This document shows, in pieces, positions 1 through 8,012 of a stretch of DNA of 12,329 nucleotides (within the stretch, counting starts at the first letter, position 1; every line of letters starts with the position of its first letter). Position numbers and translations under genes: made by a program. The notes under the pieces were generated by a model that worked only from the letters and a program-made list of their open reading frames with translations, ran no database searches and was not told the origin of the DNA. This DNA comes from Chitinophagia bacterium. GTDB lineage: Bacteria; Bacteroidota; Bacteroidia; Chitinophagales; Chitinophagaceae. The DNA lies in assembly GCA_010027295.1 (NCBI GenBank), contig RGVM01000029.1:1-12329 (forward strand), in the 5' to 3' direction.

Positions 1-37
1 GGGGGTATTCTTGTATTCATTTCCTAAAGAGCCGACT

Positions 38-2461
38 ATGCTGTCGAGAATCTGTCTCTTGACGTTTCATATATTTATTTTTTGCGCTGCCGCCACGGCC
101 CAGGACCGACTCAGCGCTCAGGTCCGGGATGCCGTCACAGGAAAACCCGTGCCCGGCGCATCCATCACCCTTGGCGAAGGGCGTGCTGCCACCGATGCGG
201 ATGGCCGCTTCGCCATCCCCTGCGTCGGGGGGGCGCTCCTGCGCATCACCCATGTGGGATACGAGCCCCTCGCGATCTCGCCCACGGAATGCCGCATCGA
301 GGGCGATATTCTGCTGAAGACCCGTGAGACGACGCTCGACGCCGTGGAACTCACTTATCGCAAGGGACGTCCTCTGCTCTACGAGCCGGCCTCCGTCGCG
401 CGTCTGGAGGCGAGGGAGCTGAACCGCGGGAACGGGCTCTTCCTCGACGACGCCATCCAGACGAATATGCCCGGCGTCTCGATGAACCGCAGGTCCGTCG
501 GCGGCGGCCAGCAGTTGAATATCCGGGGATATGGCAACGGCACCCGAGGCACCCGCGGGCCCAGCAGCAACTTCGACGGTCAGGGTTACAAGGTCTATCT
601 GAACGGCATCGTGGTCACTGACGCGGAGGGTATCACCACGTTCGACGACCTCGACTTTGCCAGCCTGGGAAGGGTGGAGGTCGTGAAGGGCCCTGCCGGC
701 AGTCTCTATGGGCTTGCCATCGCAGGTGCGGTCAACCTGGGGACCATACGGCCCGAGAAGGGGGCAACGACCGTCAGTCAACAGCTGCTCGCGGGCAACT
801 ACGGTCTCCGGAGGGCTACCACACGCTTTTCCACAGCAGGGGAGAAGTCGTCCCTGCTGCTCTCGTACGGCGACCAGCGTTCCGACGGGTTCACGATTCA
901 CAATGCATCCGATAAGCGGTTCGTCAACGTAGTCGCCGGCTTTGAACCCGATGAACAGCGCAAGGTGACCGCCTATTTCGGGTACGGGGACAGTTACGAC
1001 GAGCGGGCAGGGGAGCTGACCATCACCCAGTTCGAGCGAGGCGACTATTCCGGAAACCCAGAATACATCAAGCGGAACGCGCACAGCCATGTCACCACCT
1101 TCCGGGCCGGGGCCTCCTGGCAGGAGGAGCTGAAACCATGGCTCTCGCAGACCACCTCCGTCTTCGGCACCGCCTTCAATAGCGATGTCAGCTCGGCGGG
1201 GGGATGGACCGACAAGGGCTCTCTCAACGCCGGCTTCCGTTCGGTCTTCGACGTGCGGCTGGCCCTTGGGCCGGGCGCGAGCCTGCGCGGCCTGACGGGC
1301 GTCGAGGCGCAGCGACAGATCTCCAACACCATGGGTTACAGCATGCGCCAGCACCCTTCCGACAACTCCGCCACCTGGGTCCTCGGTGTTAATCCCTACT
1401 GGGTTATCAACGCTGCGACCTCCAACGTGTACACCATAGCGGGTACCCATTCCATCTTCTCGGAATGGGTCCTCGGACTGCCGGAAGACCTGAGCCTCAC
1501 GGCAGGACTCGGGTCGAGCCGACAGCTGCTGCGGCTGAGCGACCGCTTCAACCCGGAGCTGCCCACGCGTCCTGCACAGTTCGAGCGGCGCTATAGTGGC
1601 ATGCTATCCCCTCGGATCGCCTTCAACAAGGTCTTCGACAAGCGGCTCTCGGTGCACGCCTCCTGGAGCCGGGGCTACAAGCCGCCGATGAGTTCGTATT
1701 TCTATGTCACGGTGCCGGCAGTAGCTTCCACGCCGCCCTTGCCTGCCACCGGACGCATCAATGAGGGACTCAGGCCCGAAGAGGGCAGCCAGTGGGAGGT
1801 CGGTACCAAGGGGGCTCTGGCGGATGGCGGCCTCGACCTGGAGCTTACCCTGTTCCGCACCGTGTTCCTCGACAAGATGACGGCCGTGGCCGTATCCTCC
1901 CCGATCTCTCCCAACACGACGCTCTATTCCTATGTGGTCAACGGTGGCCGCCAGGTGCACCTCGGCATAGAGGCCTCCGTCAGGGCCCGGCTGTTTGAGA
2001 AGGGGTTGGGATTCGTGCGCAGTCTCTCGGCTTTTGCCAACCATACCCTGTCCGACTTCCGGTACGGGCCCGGCTTCACCTTCCAACGCTCGGCCGTGCT
2101 GACGGAGGACTTCAGTCACCGGAAAGTCGCCGCCGTGGCCAGGAACACCTTCAATGCCGGATTAGACCTGGTCTTCGCCGGAGGCTTATACGGTAACCTG
2201 GTATGGAACTACCGAGACCCCATGCCCATCACGTCGCTGAACGACAATTGGACGAGGGCCTACCACCTGCTCAACGTGAAGCTGGGTTTGATGCGGAATG
2301 CGGGGCGGCATCTTTCCTTCGACGCCTCCATCGGTATCAACAACATCACGAACACGCAGTATTTCACCATGGTATTCGCCAACCAGCTGCCTGACGCATA
2401 TGTGCCGGCGCCGAGGCGGGCCAACGGATTCATCGACCTCGTGCTGCGCTATCGTAGATGA
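38..2461 (+). CDS. TonB-dependent outer-membrane receptor with N-terminal carboxypeptidase-regulatory-like domain
   Basis: An 807-residue receptor expected to import a scarce ligand, such as an iron-siderophore complex, across the outer membrane using TonB energy. Residues 1-21 form a signal peptide (hydrophobic stretch, likely cut after Ala-Thr-Ala before Gln22). Residues about 25-95 are the beta-sandwich regulatory-like domain common in Bacteroidota receptors (TGKPVPGASI, TDADGRF, HVGYEPL). A TonB-box-like segment, TTLDAVEL, lies near 98-105. The plug spans about 115-240 (NIRGYGNGTRGTRG, YKVYLNGI, VEVVKGPAGSLYG) and the barrel fills the rest, ending in an aromatic-rich strand, LVLRYRR. I chose ATG 38 because the signal peptide begins there; a TTG nine codons upstream is possible but adds polar residues ahead of it. 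The plug resembles FecA/siderophore-type receptors more than SusC, and no susD follows. The ligand cannot be told from sequence. The gene converges on the permease 33 bases away, with no convincing terminator hairpin between them. Confidence 0.93.
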   Translation: MLSRICLLTFHIFIFCAAATAQDRLSAQVRDAVTGKPVPGASITLGEGRAATDADGRFAIPCVGGALLRITHVGYEPLAISPTECRIEGDILLKTRETTLDAVELTYRKGRPLLYEPASVARLEARELNRGNGLFLDDAIQTNMPGVSMNRRSVGGGQQLNIRGYGNGTRGTRGPSSNFDGQGYKVYLNGIVVTDAEGITTFDDLDFASLGRVEVVKGPAGSLYGLAIAGAVNLGTIRPEKGATTVSQQLLAGNYGLRRATTRFSTAGEKSSLLLSYGDQRSDGFTIHNASDKRFVNVVAGFEPDEQRKVTAYFGYGDSYDERAGELTITQFERGDYSGNPEYIKRNAHSHVTTFRAGASWQEELKPWLSQTTSVFGTAFNSDVSSAGGWTDKGSLNAGFRSVFDVRLALGPGASLRGLTGVEAQRQISNTMGYSMRQHPSDNSATWVLGVNPYWVINAATSNVYTIAGTHSIFSEWVLGLPEDLSLTAGLGSSRQLLRLSDRFNPELPTRPAQFERRYSGMLSPRIAFNKVFDKRLSVHASWSRGYKPPMSSYFYVTVPAVASTPPLPATGRINEGLRPEEGSQWEVGTKGALADGGLDLELTLFRTVFLDKMTAVAVSSPISPNTTLYSYVVNGGRQVHLGIEASVRARLFEKGLGFVRSLSAFANHTLSDFRYGPGFTFQRSAVLTEDFSHRKVAAVARNTFNAGLDLVFAGGLYGNLVWNYRDPMPITSLNDNWTRAYHLLNVKLGLMRNAGRHLSFDASIGINNITNTQYFTMVFANQLPDAYVPAPRRANGFIDLVLRYRR

Positions 2462-2494
2462 AGGCTGCCACTTTTGTTGTGGGCGTTGCCGAAC

Positions 2495-3814
2495 TCAGCC
2501 GTTCAGGATCCTGTCGAGCGCCATCACGCCTGCCAGTCCGGTCAGGGCCACGAGGGTCTCCATGACGGTCCATGTCCGCAGTGTATCTCGGATGCTGGTG
2601 CCGAAGTATTCCTTGAAGAGCCAGAAGCCCGAGTCGTTGACATGCGAGAGGACCATGCTGCCCGCTCCGATGGCGAGGACCATCATGTCGGGGTCGGTGC
2701 CGGAAGCCTGCAGGATGGGCAGGATGAGGCCCGCCGTCGTGATGCCGGCGACCGTTGAGGATCCGGAGGCGATACGGATGAGGGCTGCCACAGACCATCC
2801 GGCCACGAGCGGGTGGATGCCCGTGGCGCCTAGCATAGAGAAGAGTTCCTCGCCTAGCCGCATGCGTACGAGCACTTCCTTGAGGGCTCCCGCCCCGGCA
2901 AAAGTGAAGACGAGGGGTGCTATGTCCTTCGCCCCGTCATGTAGCCAGGCTTGCATCTCGCGCCAGCGATGACCGTTCCGGAGGCCCAGCCAGCCTGAGG
3001 CTGCAAGCACCGAGATCATCAGCGCCACCACTGGCTCCCCCGCCACATCGATCATGCGGGCCAGGAATGGTTGTGTCTCCAGCCGGTCGCCGGCAAAGGA
3101 TTTCAGTCCGATCAGCAGCACGGGCAGTAGCATAAGAAAGAATGCCGAGGCGGCGGAGGGGGTGCGTTCCGGAAGGGTCTGGGGACGAAGGTCCAGCGGT
3201 CGGGACTCGACCCTCGACGCATACCGGCCGAAGAGCAGTCCGGACACCAGCATCGCGGGGATCGACACCACGATGCCCCAGCCGAGCGTACGCCCCATCT
3301 CGGCCCCCGGCAGATGGGTCACCAGGTAATAGGAGGAGGGGTGTGGCGGGAGGTAGCCCTGGGCGATGGACAGGGATGCCAGCAGCGGTATCCCGATGGA
3401 GAGGGCATGCAGGCGGTGGCTTCGCGCGACGGACAGGGCGATCGGCACCAGCAGGAAGAATCCCACCGCATAGAAGAGGGGGATGCCCACCAGGAAGCCG
3501 GTGAGGAGGAATGCCAGCGGCAGGCGTCTGGTGCCCAACTTTGACACGATGGCCTCCGATAGGACGGTCGTGGCCCCCGTCCGTGCAGCGATGCCCCCCA
3601 GCCAGGCACCTGTCAGAATGATGGGTACAATCGAGCCGAGCGTGGAGCCGATGCCCTTCTGCACGGCATCCAGGGTGGTGGCCGCATCCAGCCCGTAGAT
3701 GAGGGCCAGGCAGACAGATACCAATAGGAAGGCCAGGAAGGTCTGCATCCTGACTGCCGATATCAGCAGCACCAATGCGAGGAGTGAGATGCAGACGAGC
3801 AGTATCAGCGGCAT
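2495..3814 (-). CDS. GntP-family gluconate-type proton symporter
   Basis: A 439-residue inner-membrane permease of the GntP family, which imports gluconate and related sugar acids or hydroxy acids with protons. The length is usual for the family. The protein is hydrophobic throughout, with many membrane spans starting at residue 1. Family signatures are clear: GFLVGIPLFYAVGFFLLVPI (106-125), QGYLPPHPS (152-160), the GSSTVAGITTAG re-entrant-type motif (351-362) and HVNDSGFWLFKEYF (391-404). The start is supported by GGAG ten bases before the ATG on the minus strand. It lies 73 bases downstream of the epimerase on the same strand, so read-through is possible, but no kinase, dehydratase or regulator of sugar-acid use is adjacent. 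The substrate is therefore open: gluconate, another aldonate, glycerate and similar acids are all known in the family. Confidence 0.93.
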   Translation of the reverse strand: MPLILLVCISLLALVLLISAVRMQTFLAFLLVSVCLALIYGLDAATTLDAVQKGIGSTLGSIVPIILTGAWLGGIAARTGATTVLSEAIVSKLGTRRLPLAFLLTGFLVGIPLFYAVGFFLLVPIALSVARSHRLHALSIGIPLLASLSIAQGYLPPHPSSYYLVTHLPGAEMGRTLGWGIVVSIPAMLVSGLLFGRYASRVESRPLDLRPQTLPERTPSAASAFFLMLLPVLLIGLKSFAGDRLETQPFLARMIDVAGEPVVALMISVLAASGWLGLRNGHRWREMQAWLHDGAKDIAPLVFTFAGAGALKEVLVRMRLGEELFSMLGATGIHPLVAGWSVAALIRIASGSSTVAGITTAGLILPILQASGTDPDMMVLAIGAGSMVLSHVNDSGFWLFKEYFGTSIRDTLRTWTVMETLVALTGLAGVMALDRILNG

Positions 3815-3887
3815 CGGGAAGGTTCTCCGCTAAGTTAAGGCTAACACTCTCTGCGGCTGCAGTGGCCGGTATGCGACTGACGGGTGT

Positions 3888-4955
3888 CTAACGAACGAAA
3901 GGGATGTAGAAATCCCGGTACCAATCGATGAACCGGCTGACTCCATCCCGTATACTTGTGGAGGGGCGGAAGTTGACGTAGGCCTCGAGGGCGCTGGTGT
4001 CGGCATGCGTCGCCGGGACGTCGCCGGGTTGCATGTCCATAAAGACTTTTTTTGCCTCCATGCCCAGGGAGTCTTCGATGGCCCGGATATAATCCATCAG
4101 GGGGACGGGAGAGGCGTTGCCGATATTAAAGATGCGGTAGGGCGCACTTGAGCTAGCGCTGGAGGGGTTTGCCGGGTTCCAGTCCGTGTCGGGTCCTACT
4201 GGCTTCACAACCAGCCGTCGGATGCTCTCCACGATGTCTCCCACATAGGTGAAGTCGCGAAGCATGCGGCCGTGGTTGAAGATCTTGATTGGTTCTCCCT
4301 TCAGAATGGCGTCTGTGAACAGGAAGAGGGCCATGTCGGGCCTGCCCCAGGGTCCATAAACCGTGAAGAAGCGCAGGCCTGATGTCGGTATTCCGAAGAG
4401 ATGGCTATAGGCGTGCGCCATCAGTTCGTTGGCCTTCTTGGTGGCGGCGTAGAGGGCCATCGGGTGGTCAACGGGGCCGCTCTCATTGAAGGGCATGTTC
4501 TTGTTAAGCCCATACACGCTGGAAGTGCTTGCATAGACGAGGTGTTTCACCCCCGAGTGGCGACAGCCCTCCAGTATGCTCAGGAAGCCGTCGATGTTGC
4601 TGTGCGTGTAGGCCCTTGGCTTCTCGAGGCTGTGGCGTACGCCGGCCTGTGCTGCCAGGTTGACGACAAAGTCGAATCGCTGTTCCTTGAGGAAGGATAC
4701 GATGAAGTCATGGTCTGCCAGGTCGGCTTGGATGAATCGATAGCCGTCAATGGTCCTGCTTTGGCATATCTCCCGGCTGGTGATGTCCTCGGAGTGGATT
4801 CCGTGGCGCTGCAGTCTGGCCATTTTGAGCCGGACATCGTAGTAGTCGTTAATCGAGTCAAGACCAACAATCTCGTGTCCTTCCTCCAGCAGGGCTGAGG
4901 CCAGGTGGAATCCGATGAATCCTGCAGTCCCGGTAATCAGGATCTTGTGCGGCAT
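3888..4955 (-). CDS. UDP-glucuronate 4-epimerase-like NAD-dependent sugar epimerase
   Basis: A 355-residue short-chain dehydrogenase/reductase of the extended type, predicted to interconvert UDP-glucuronate and UDP-galacturonate in the cytoplasm for surface polysaccharide synthesis. The NAD-binding motif GTAGFIG is at 9-15, and GLDSINDYYDVRLKMARL (31-48) is the stretch typical of UDP-glucuronate epimerases. The segment RHSLEKPRAYTHSNIDGF (107-124), STSSVYG (143-149), catalytic Tyr169 and Lys173 in YAATK, and FFTVYGPWGRPDMALF (196-211) all fit the same subfamily. Length is normal. The start has no Shine-Dalgarno site but an A-rich leader, as is common in Bacteroidota. A promoter facing this gene lies at 5020-5050. 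It is divergent from the amidotransferase and glycosyltransferase operon, which supports a role in polysaccharide precursor supply. Other UDP-sugar epimerases or dehydratases are less likely given the motifs. Confidence 0.9.
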   Translation of the reverse strand: MPHKILITGTAGFIGFHLASALLEEGHEIVGLDSINDYYDVRLKMARLQRHGIHSEDITSREICQSRTIDGYRFIQADLADHDFIVSFLKEQRFDFVVNLAAQAGVRHSLEKPRAYTHSNIDGFLSILEGCRHSGVKHLVYASTSSVYGLNKNMPFNESGPVDHPMALYAATKKANELMAHAYSHLFGIPTSGLRFFTVYGPWGRPDMALFLFTDAILKGEPIKIFNHGRMLRDFTYVGDIVESIRRLVVKPVGPDTDWNPANPSSASSSAPYRIFNIGNASPVPLMDYIRAIEDSLGMEAKKVFMDMQPGDVPATHADTSALEAYVNFRPSTSIRDGVSRFIDWYRDFYIPFVR

Positions 4956-5018
4956 GTGAATTTTTGGATGGTGTTAGTGTCATTCGGGGCCTGGCTTCCA
5001 GAGAAGTTTGTACCCAGG

Positions 5019-5034
5019 TCAAATGTAAATTTGA
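5019..5034. repeat. Inverted repeat overlapping the epimerase -7 box (candidate operator)
   Basis: TCAAAT (5019-5024) and ATTTGA (5029-5034) are perfect inverted copies separated by GTAA. The repeat covers the -7 element of the leftward promoter, where a bound regulator would block transcription. The region is AT-rich, so a chance palindrome is possible. No regulator gene is in the window. Confidence 0.35.
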
Positions 5035-5050
5035 AATTGAACAAATCCAA
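5020..5050 (-). promoter_or_regulatory. Bacteroidota-type promoter for the epimerase gene
   Basis: Read on the minus strand, a TTG (-33 element, 5050-5048) is followed after exactly 20 bases by TACATTTG (5027-5020), a full match to the Bacteroidota -7 consensus TAnnTTTG. Transcription would begin around 5013, leaving a leader of roughly 58 bases before the epimerase ATG at 4955. The surrounding DNA is AT-rich. The consensus is known for Bacteroides sigma-ABfr promoters; use in this organism is inferred. Confidence 0.68.
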
Positions 5051-5081
5051 GCGTCTGGTATTCGTAAGGCTGAGCTTGGTG

Positions 5082-5112
5082 TTGCAATTATGGTACCGGT
5101 CGAATACTTTTG
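5082..5112 (+). promoter_or_regulatory. Bacteroidota-type promoter for the amidotransferase-glycosyltransferase operon
   Basis: TTG at 5082-5084 is followed after exactly 20 bases by TACTTTTG at 5105-5112, a full match to TAnnTTTG. The predicted transcript starts near 5118-5120 and has a leader of about 47-50 bases before ATG 5167. This also argues against a longer reading frame opening at 5110, since that would begin inside the promoter. The -33 element lies 31 bases from that of the leftward promoter, so the two may share a regulator. Confidence 0.7.
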
Positions 5113-5166
5113 ATATCTGGCAACGGCCCTCTTGGCCTTCTGTACGTATATTCAACACTACGATCG

Positions 5167-6996
5167 ATGTGTGGATTCATAGGGTATGTCGGCGACGAGC
5201 CGATAAGCGACGCCTCCTTCCGGGAGGTACTTGCCCTGAGCCGCCATCGGGGTCCGGATTCTAGTGGAGTCCATTCCTTAGGCTCCGATAAGTTCGGCTT
5301 CAATCGTTTGGCCATCCAGGACCTTAGTGACTCCGGAAGTCAGCCCATGGTGAGTGTGGATGGCAGGCAGGTATTGCTCTTCAATGGTGAGGTCTACAAC
5401 CATATGCGGCTCCGTGAGAAACACGGCCTGTACGGTTGCAAGGGGCATGGAGACACGGAAACCCTGTTCCATCTTTTCCGTAGCCGCGGGTTTCGCGAGA
5501 CGGTATCGGAGCTTGACGGGATGTTTGCCATCGCATGGGCCGACTATGAAAGCGGGCGACTATGGCTTGCCAGAGACATTGCCGGCATCAAGCCACTCTA
5601 CTACCATGCGGGACTGGGCATCGCCTTCGCGTCGCAGTTGAATCAGGTGCTCAGACTGCCCGGGGTGAGCAGCGACCTCTCCGCCCAGCACGTTTCCGAA
5701 TATCTCATGCTCGGGTATACGGTCGCTCCCAACACCGTCTTCAGTAAGGTCCATCAGGTGCGGCCTGGCGAGATACTGGAGTTCGACCTGCAGGAAAAAT
5801 GTCTGGTTGCTTCGACAAGATACCATGTGTTCGAGCGTCGGACCGACGCCGGACCTGAAATGGACACAGCCATGTTGGAGTCTCTGCTGGGGGATTCCGT
5901 AGGAGATCAACTTGTCTCCGACGTGCCCTTGGCCTCCTTCATGAGCGGAGGCATTGACAGTCCTATCATCAATGCGCTGGCCAAGCGACGGAAGCCAGAC
6001 TTGACCGCCTTCACCTTCCAGAACAGCTACGATTCCAAGATCGACGAGTCACCTACAGCCAATGCTCTTTCGAACATTATCGGCCTCTCCTACCGAAACA
6101 TACGGTATACCAACGAAGATGCCCTGGCCTCCATTGACGAACAGTTTCGCTTCCTGTCCGAGCCCCTGGGTGATTTCTCCACCATCCCGACCTTTTTTAT
6201 CTGCCGAGCGGCCCGGGCATCCGCCACCGTAATGCTCTCGGGCGATGGAGGCGATGAACTGTTCTATGGATATCGTCGCCACTTCGAGTTCTTCCGCGAC
6301 CAGGCGCTCTTCCGGTATCCTACTTCGCTCAGGTCCGCCTATTCGAGCATCAGCAGTATGCTGGGGAGGCCCCGTGTCTCCAATGCCATTCGATACGCTG
6401 CCGGTCCGGGCGCTGCGTATCTTGACTTCCAGAGTTTCATGCGGCCTGAAATCGTTGCGTCCATCACAGGCCCCATACGTTTTTCCGATGCCCTCATGGA
6501 TGTCTTTTCGATTGGAGTGCCATACCGTGAAGGTGGCCTCTCTTCCATCATCACCAAGGCCGACTACTACGGATTCCTACAGATGGTTCTCCGGAAGGTC
6601 GACCTGATGAGCATGGCGAGTTCGGTGGAAGTGCGTGTGCCTTTCTTGTGCAATGCCATCATTGAAGCCTCGCAGCATTACGAACCGAGGATGAAGTCGA
6701 AGGATGATTTGAAACGTCCATTGAAGTCTATCTTCTCAAGATGCTTTCCCGGTGGCAGGACCTTCCACCGAAAAATTGGCTTCACGATTTCGATCGGTGA
6801 ATTATTGAACGGTCCACTTCGGGATGACCTGCTCTATTTTACCTGTCAGAGGCCAATATATGGTGCAGGGTTGATGGACGAGGGTTTCATCCGGAAGTTC
6901 GTCAAGGGATACCTCGGCAAGGAACATGCCCACCATCAGGCTGTCTGGCATTTGTACGCCTGGCAGAAGTGGGCCTATGTCAACAAAATGGATTGA
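5167..6996 (+). CDS. AsnB-like glutamine-dependent amidotransferase (asparagine synthase family, polysaccharide-associated)
   Basis: A 609-residue two-domain enzyme. The N-terminal class II glutaminase releases ammonia from glutamine and the C-terminal ATP-pyrophosphatase domain adenylates a carboxylate and amidates it. The start is fixed by the required N-terminal nucleophile: MCGF places Cys2 after Met1. The glutaminase shows RHRGPDSSG (26-34), FNRLAIQD (45-52), FNGEVYN (72-78), GDTETLFHLF (95-104) and LARDIAGIKPLYY (134-146). The synthase domain has the PP-loop SGGIDSP (260-266), LSGDGGDELFYGYRRH (357-372) and, late in the protein, VDLMSMASSVEVRVPFL. Two positions differ from the commonest forms: Pro after SGGIDS, and Cys where PFLD usually has Asp. 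It heads an operon with two glycosyltransferases (4-base gap to the next gene), so the substrate may be a sugar carboxylate as in WbpS-like proteins rather than free aspartate. Asparagine synthesis cannot be excluded. Family assignment is secure; the substrate is not. Confidence 0.92.
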   Translation: MCGFIGYVGDEPISDASFREVLALSRHRGPDSSGVHSLGSDKFGFNRLAIQDLSDSGSQPMVSVDGRQVLLFNGEVYNHMRLREKHGLYGCKGHGDTETLFHLFRSRGFRETVSELDGMFAIAWADYESGRLWLARDIAGIKPLYYHAGLGIAFASQLNQVLRLPGVSSDLSAQHVSEYLMLGYTVAPNTVFSKVHQVRPGEILEFDLQEKCLVASTRYHVFERRTDAGPEMDTAMLESLLGDSVGDQLVSDVPLASFMSGGIDSPIINALAKRRKPDLTAFTFQNSYDSKIDESPTANALSNIIGLSYRNIRYTNEDALASIDEQFRFLSEPLGDFSTIPTFFICRAARASATVMLSGDGGDELFYGYRRHFEFFRDQALFRYPTSLRSAYSSISSMLGRPRVSNAIRYAAGPGAAYLDFQSFMRPEIVASITGPIRFSDALMDVFSIGVPYREGGLSSIITKADYYGFLQMVLRKVDLMSMASSVEVRVPFLCNAIIEASQHYEPRMKSKDDLKRPLKSIFSRCFPGGRTFHRKIGFTISIGELLNGPLRDDLLYFTCQRPIYGAGLMDEGFIRKFVKGYLGKEHAHHQAVWHLYAWQKWAYVNKMD

Positions 6997-7000
6997 GACC

Positions 7001-7987
7001 ATGGAGATATCAGTCGTCATCCCCGTCTATAATTCGAAGGATATCGTAAAGGACTGTATCGACAGCATCCTTGGACAGGATTTTCGAGGCGAATATGAGA
7101 TTATCCTCGTCGATGACTGCTCCACGGACGGCAGTTACGAGTTCATGCTGGCGATTGCAGCCTCAGCCCGATTGCCTGTCAGGGTGCTGCGTACGCCTGC
7201 AAACGGAGGTTATCCAGTGGCTATGAACGTGGGTATTGCCGCTTCCCGAGGCCGGTACGTGGCCCGTCAGGATGCGGATGACGTTTCCCATCCCTCCCGC
7301 CTTTCCATCCAGTTTTCGGCCATCGAGAAGCATTCGGACATAGCGATGGTCAGCTCCACGCGGTATTGGCTGACGCCGTATGGCAAACCCTACCATCAGG
7401 CCCTGGCCCCGGGCCCGGAACACATTCTGGAGACCTGGGACGACATCATGCAACAGAGGCGCAAGTTCACAGACGCTGCGGCCATGTTCCGTCGTGAGCT
7501 TTTCGACCGGGTGGGGGGCTATAACACCTATCAACGATCCGGGATGGACTTCGACTTGTGGCTCAGGCTCATAGAGCTCACCGGGCATCCCGTATTGACG
7601 CTTAGGACTCCGCTCTATGGAAGACGCCTAATCCCAGGATCCCTGATTTACCAGCCCGGGACGACGCACAACAATTCAATGCCCAGATTGCTGGCCAGGC
7701 GCCGAATCGAGGATGGGATTCATCCCTCTACACCCCCTGATCTGCAGTGGATTGCTGATAGGAAACAGGAGTCCCCGCCCATGAAAGGCGAGTACCGTCG
7801 TGTACGTTTCATCGTGGAGACAGGGGTCACTTGTCTTCGAATGGGTGATTTCTGGGGATTCATCGACTTTGCCAAGTCGGCCTTTGTGCGCAACCCCCTG
7901 TCGGCCATTCGTATCCTGGCCGGGTCCTTGGTAAGGGGTGGAGACAAAGGCAAGATCCCCGGGTATCCGACATTTCCCATAGCCTGA
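7001..7987 (+). CDS. Family 2 glycosyltransferase (GT-A fold)
   Basis: A 328-residue cytoplasmic or membrane-associated enzyme that transfers a sugar from a nucleotide donor, probably to a lipid-linked glycan. The GT2 start, MEISVVIPVYNSKD, is followed by LVDDCSTDGS (36-45, nucleotide-binding acidic pair), the metal-binding DADD at 91-94 after ARQ, and GMDFDLWLRL (181-190), which occupies the usual catalytic-base position. ATG 7001 was chosen because the beta strand of the nucleotide-binding fold begins right there and the spacing from the previous stop is 4 bases. An in-frame ATG at 6977 overlaps the upstream gene and adds eight residues. The tight spacing implies translational coupling with the amidotransferase. 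Donor and acceptor sugars cannot be read from sequence. Confidence 0.92.
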   Translation: MEISVVIPVYNSKDIVKDCIDSILGQDFRGEYEIILVDDCSTDGSYEFMLAIAASARLPVRVLRTPANGGYPVAMNVGIAASRGRYVARQDADDVSHPSRLSIQFSAIEKHSDIAMVSSTRYWLTPYGKPYHQALAPGPEHILETWDDIMQQRRKFTDAAAMFRRELFDRVGGYNTYQRSGMDFDLWLRLIELTGHPVLTLRTPLYGRRLIPGSLIYQPGTTHNNSMPRLLARRRIEDGIHPSTPPDLQWIADRKQESPPMKGEYRRVRFIVETGVTCLRMGDFWGFIDFAKSAFVRNPLSAIRILAGSLVRGGDKGKIPGYPTFPIA

Positions 7988-8012
7988 TCGGATACACAAA
8001 ACCTCAGCAGCG

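Noticed and set aside
540..557. Tandem repeat of GGCACCCG in the receptor gene
   Set aside because: It encodes the GTRGTRG stretch of the plug, a loop commonly seen as GSRGTRG in related receptors, so it is ordinary coding sequence.
17..1450. A 477-codon open frame on the minus strand opposite the receptor gene
   Set aside because: It is a mirror of a clearly real receptor in GC-rich DNA. Its translation is low-complexity, rich in Gly, Arg and Val, with no recognisable fold.
2462..2494. Possible shared terminator between the convergent receptor and permease genes
   Set aside because: Only a four-base stem (CCAC/GTGG) is visible, with TTTTG in the loop rather than after it; too weak to call.
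3815..3887. Possible terminator or promoter between the epimerase and permease genes
   Set aside because: Best stem is CGGC/GCCG with four pairs and no T-run, and no TAnnTTTG box is present on the minus strand.
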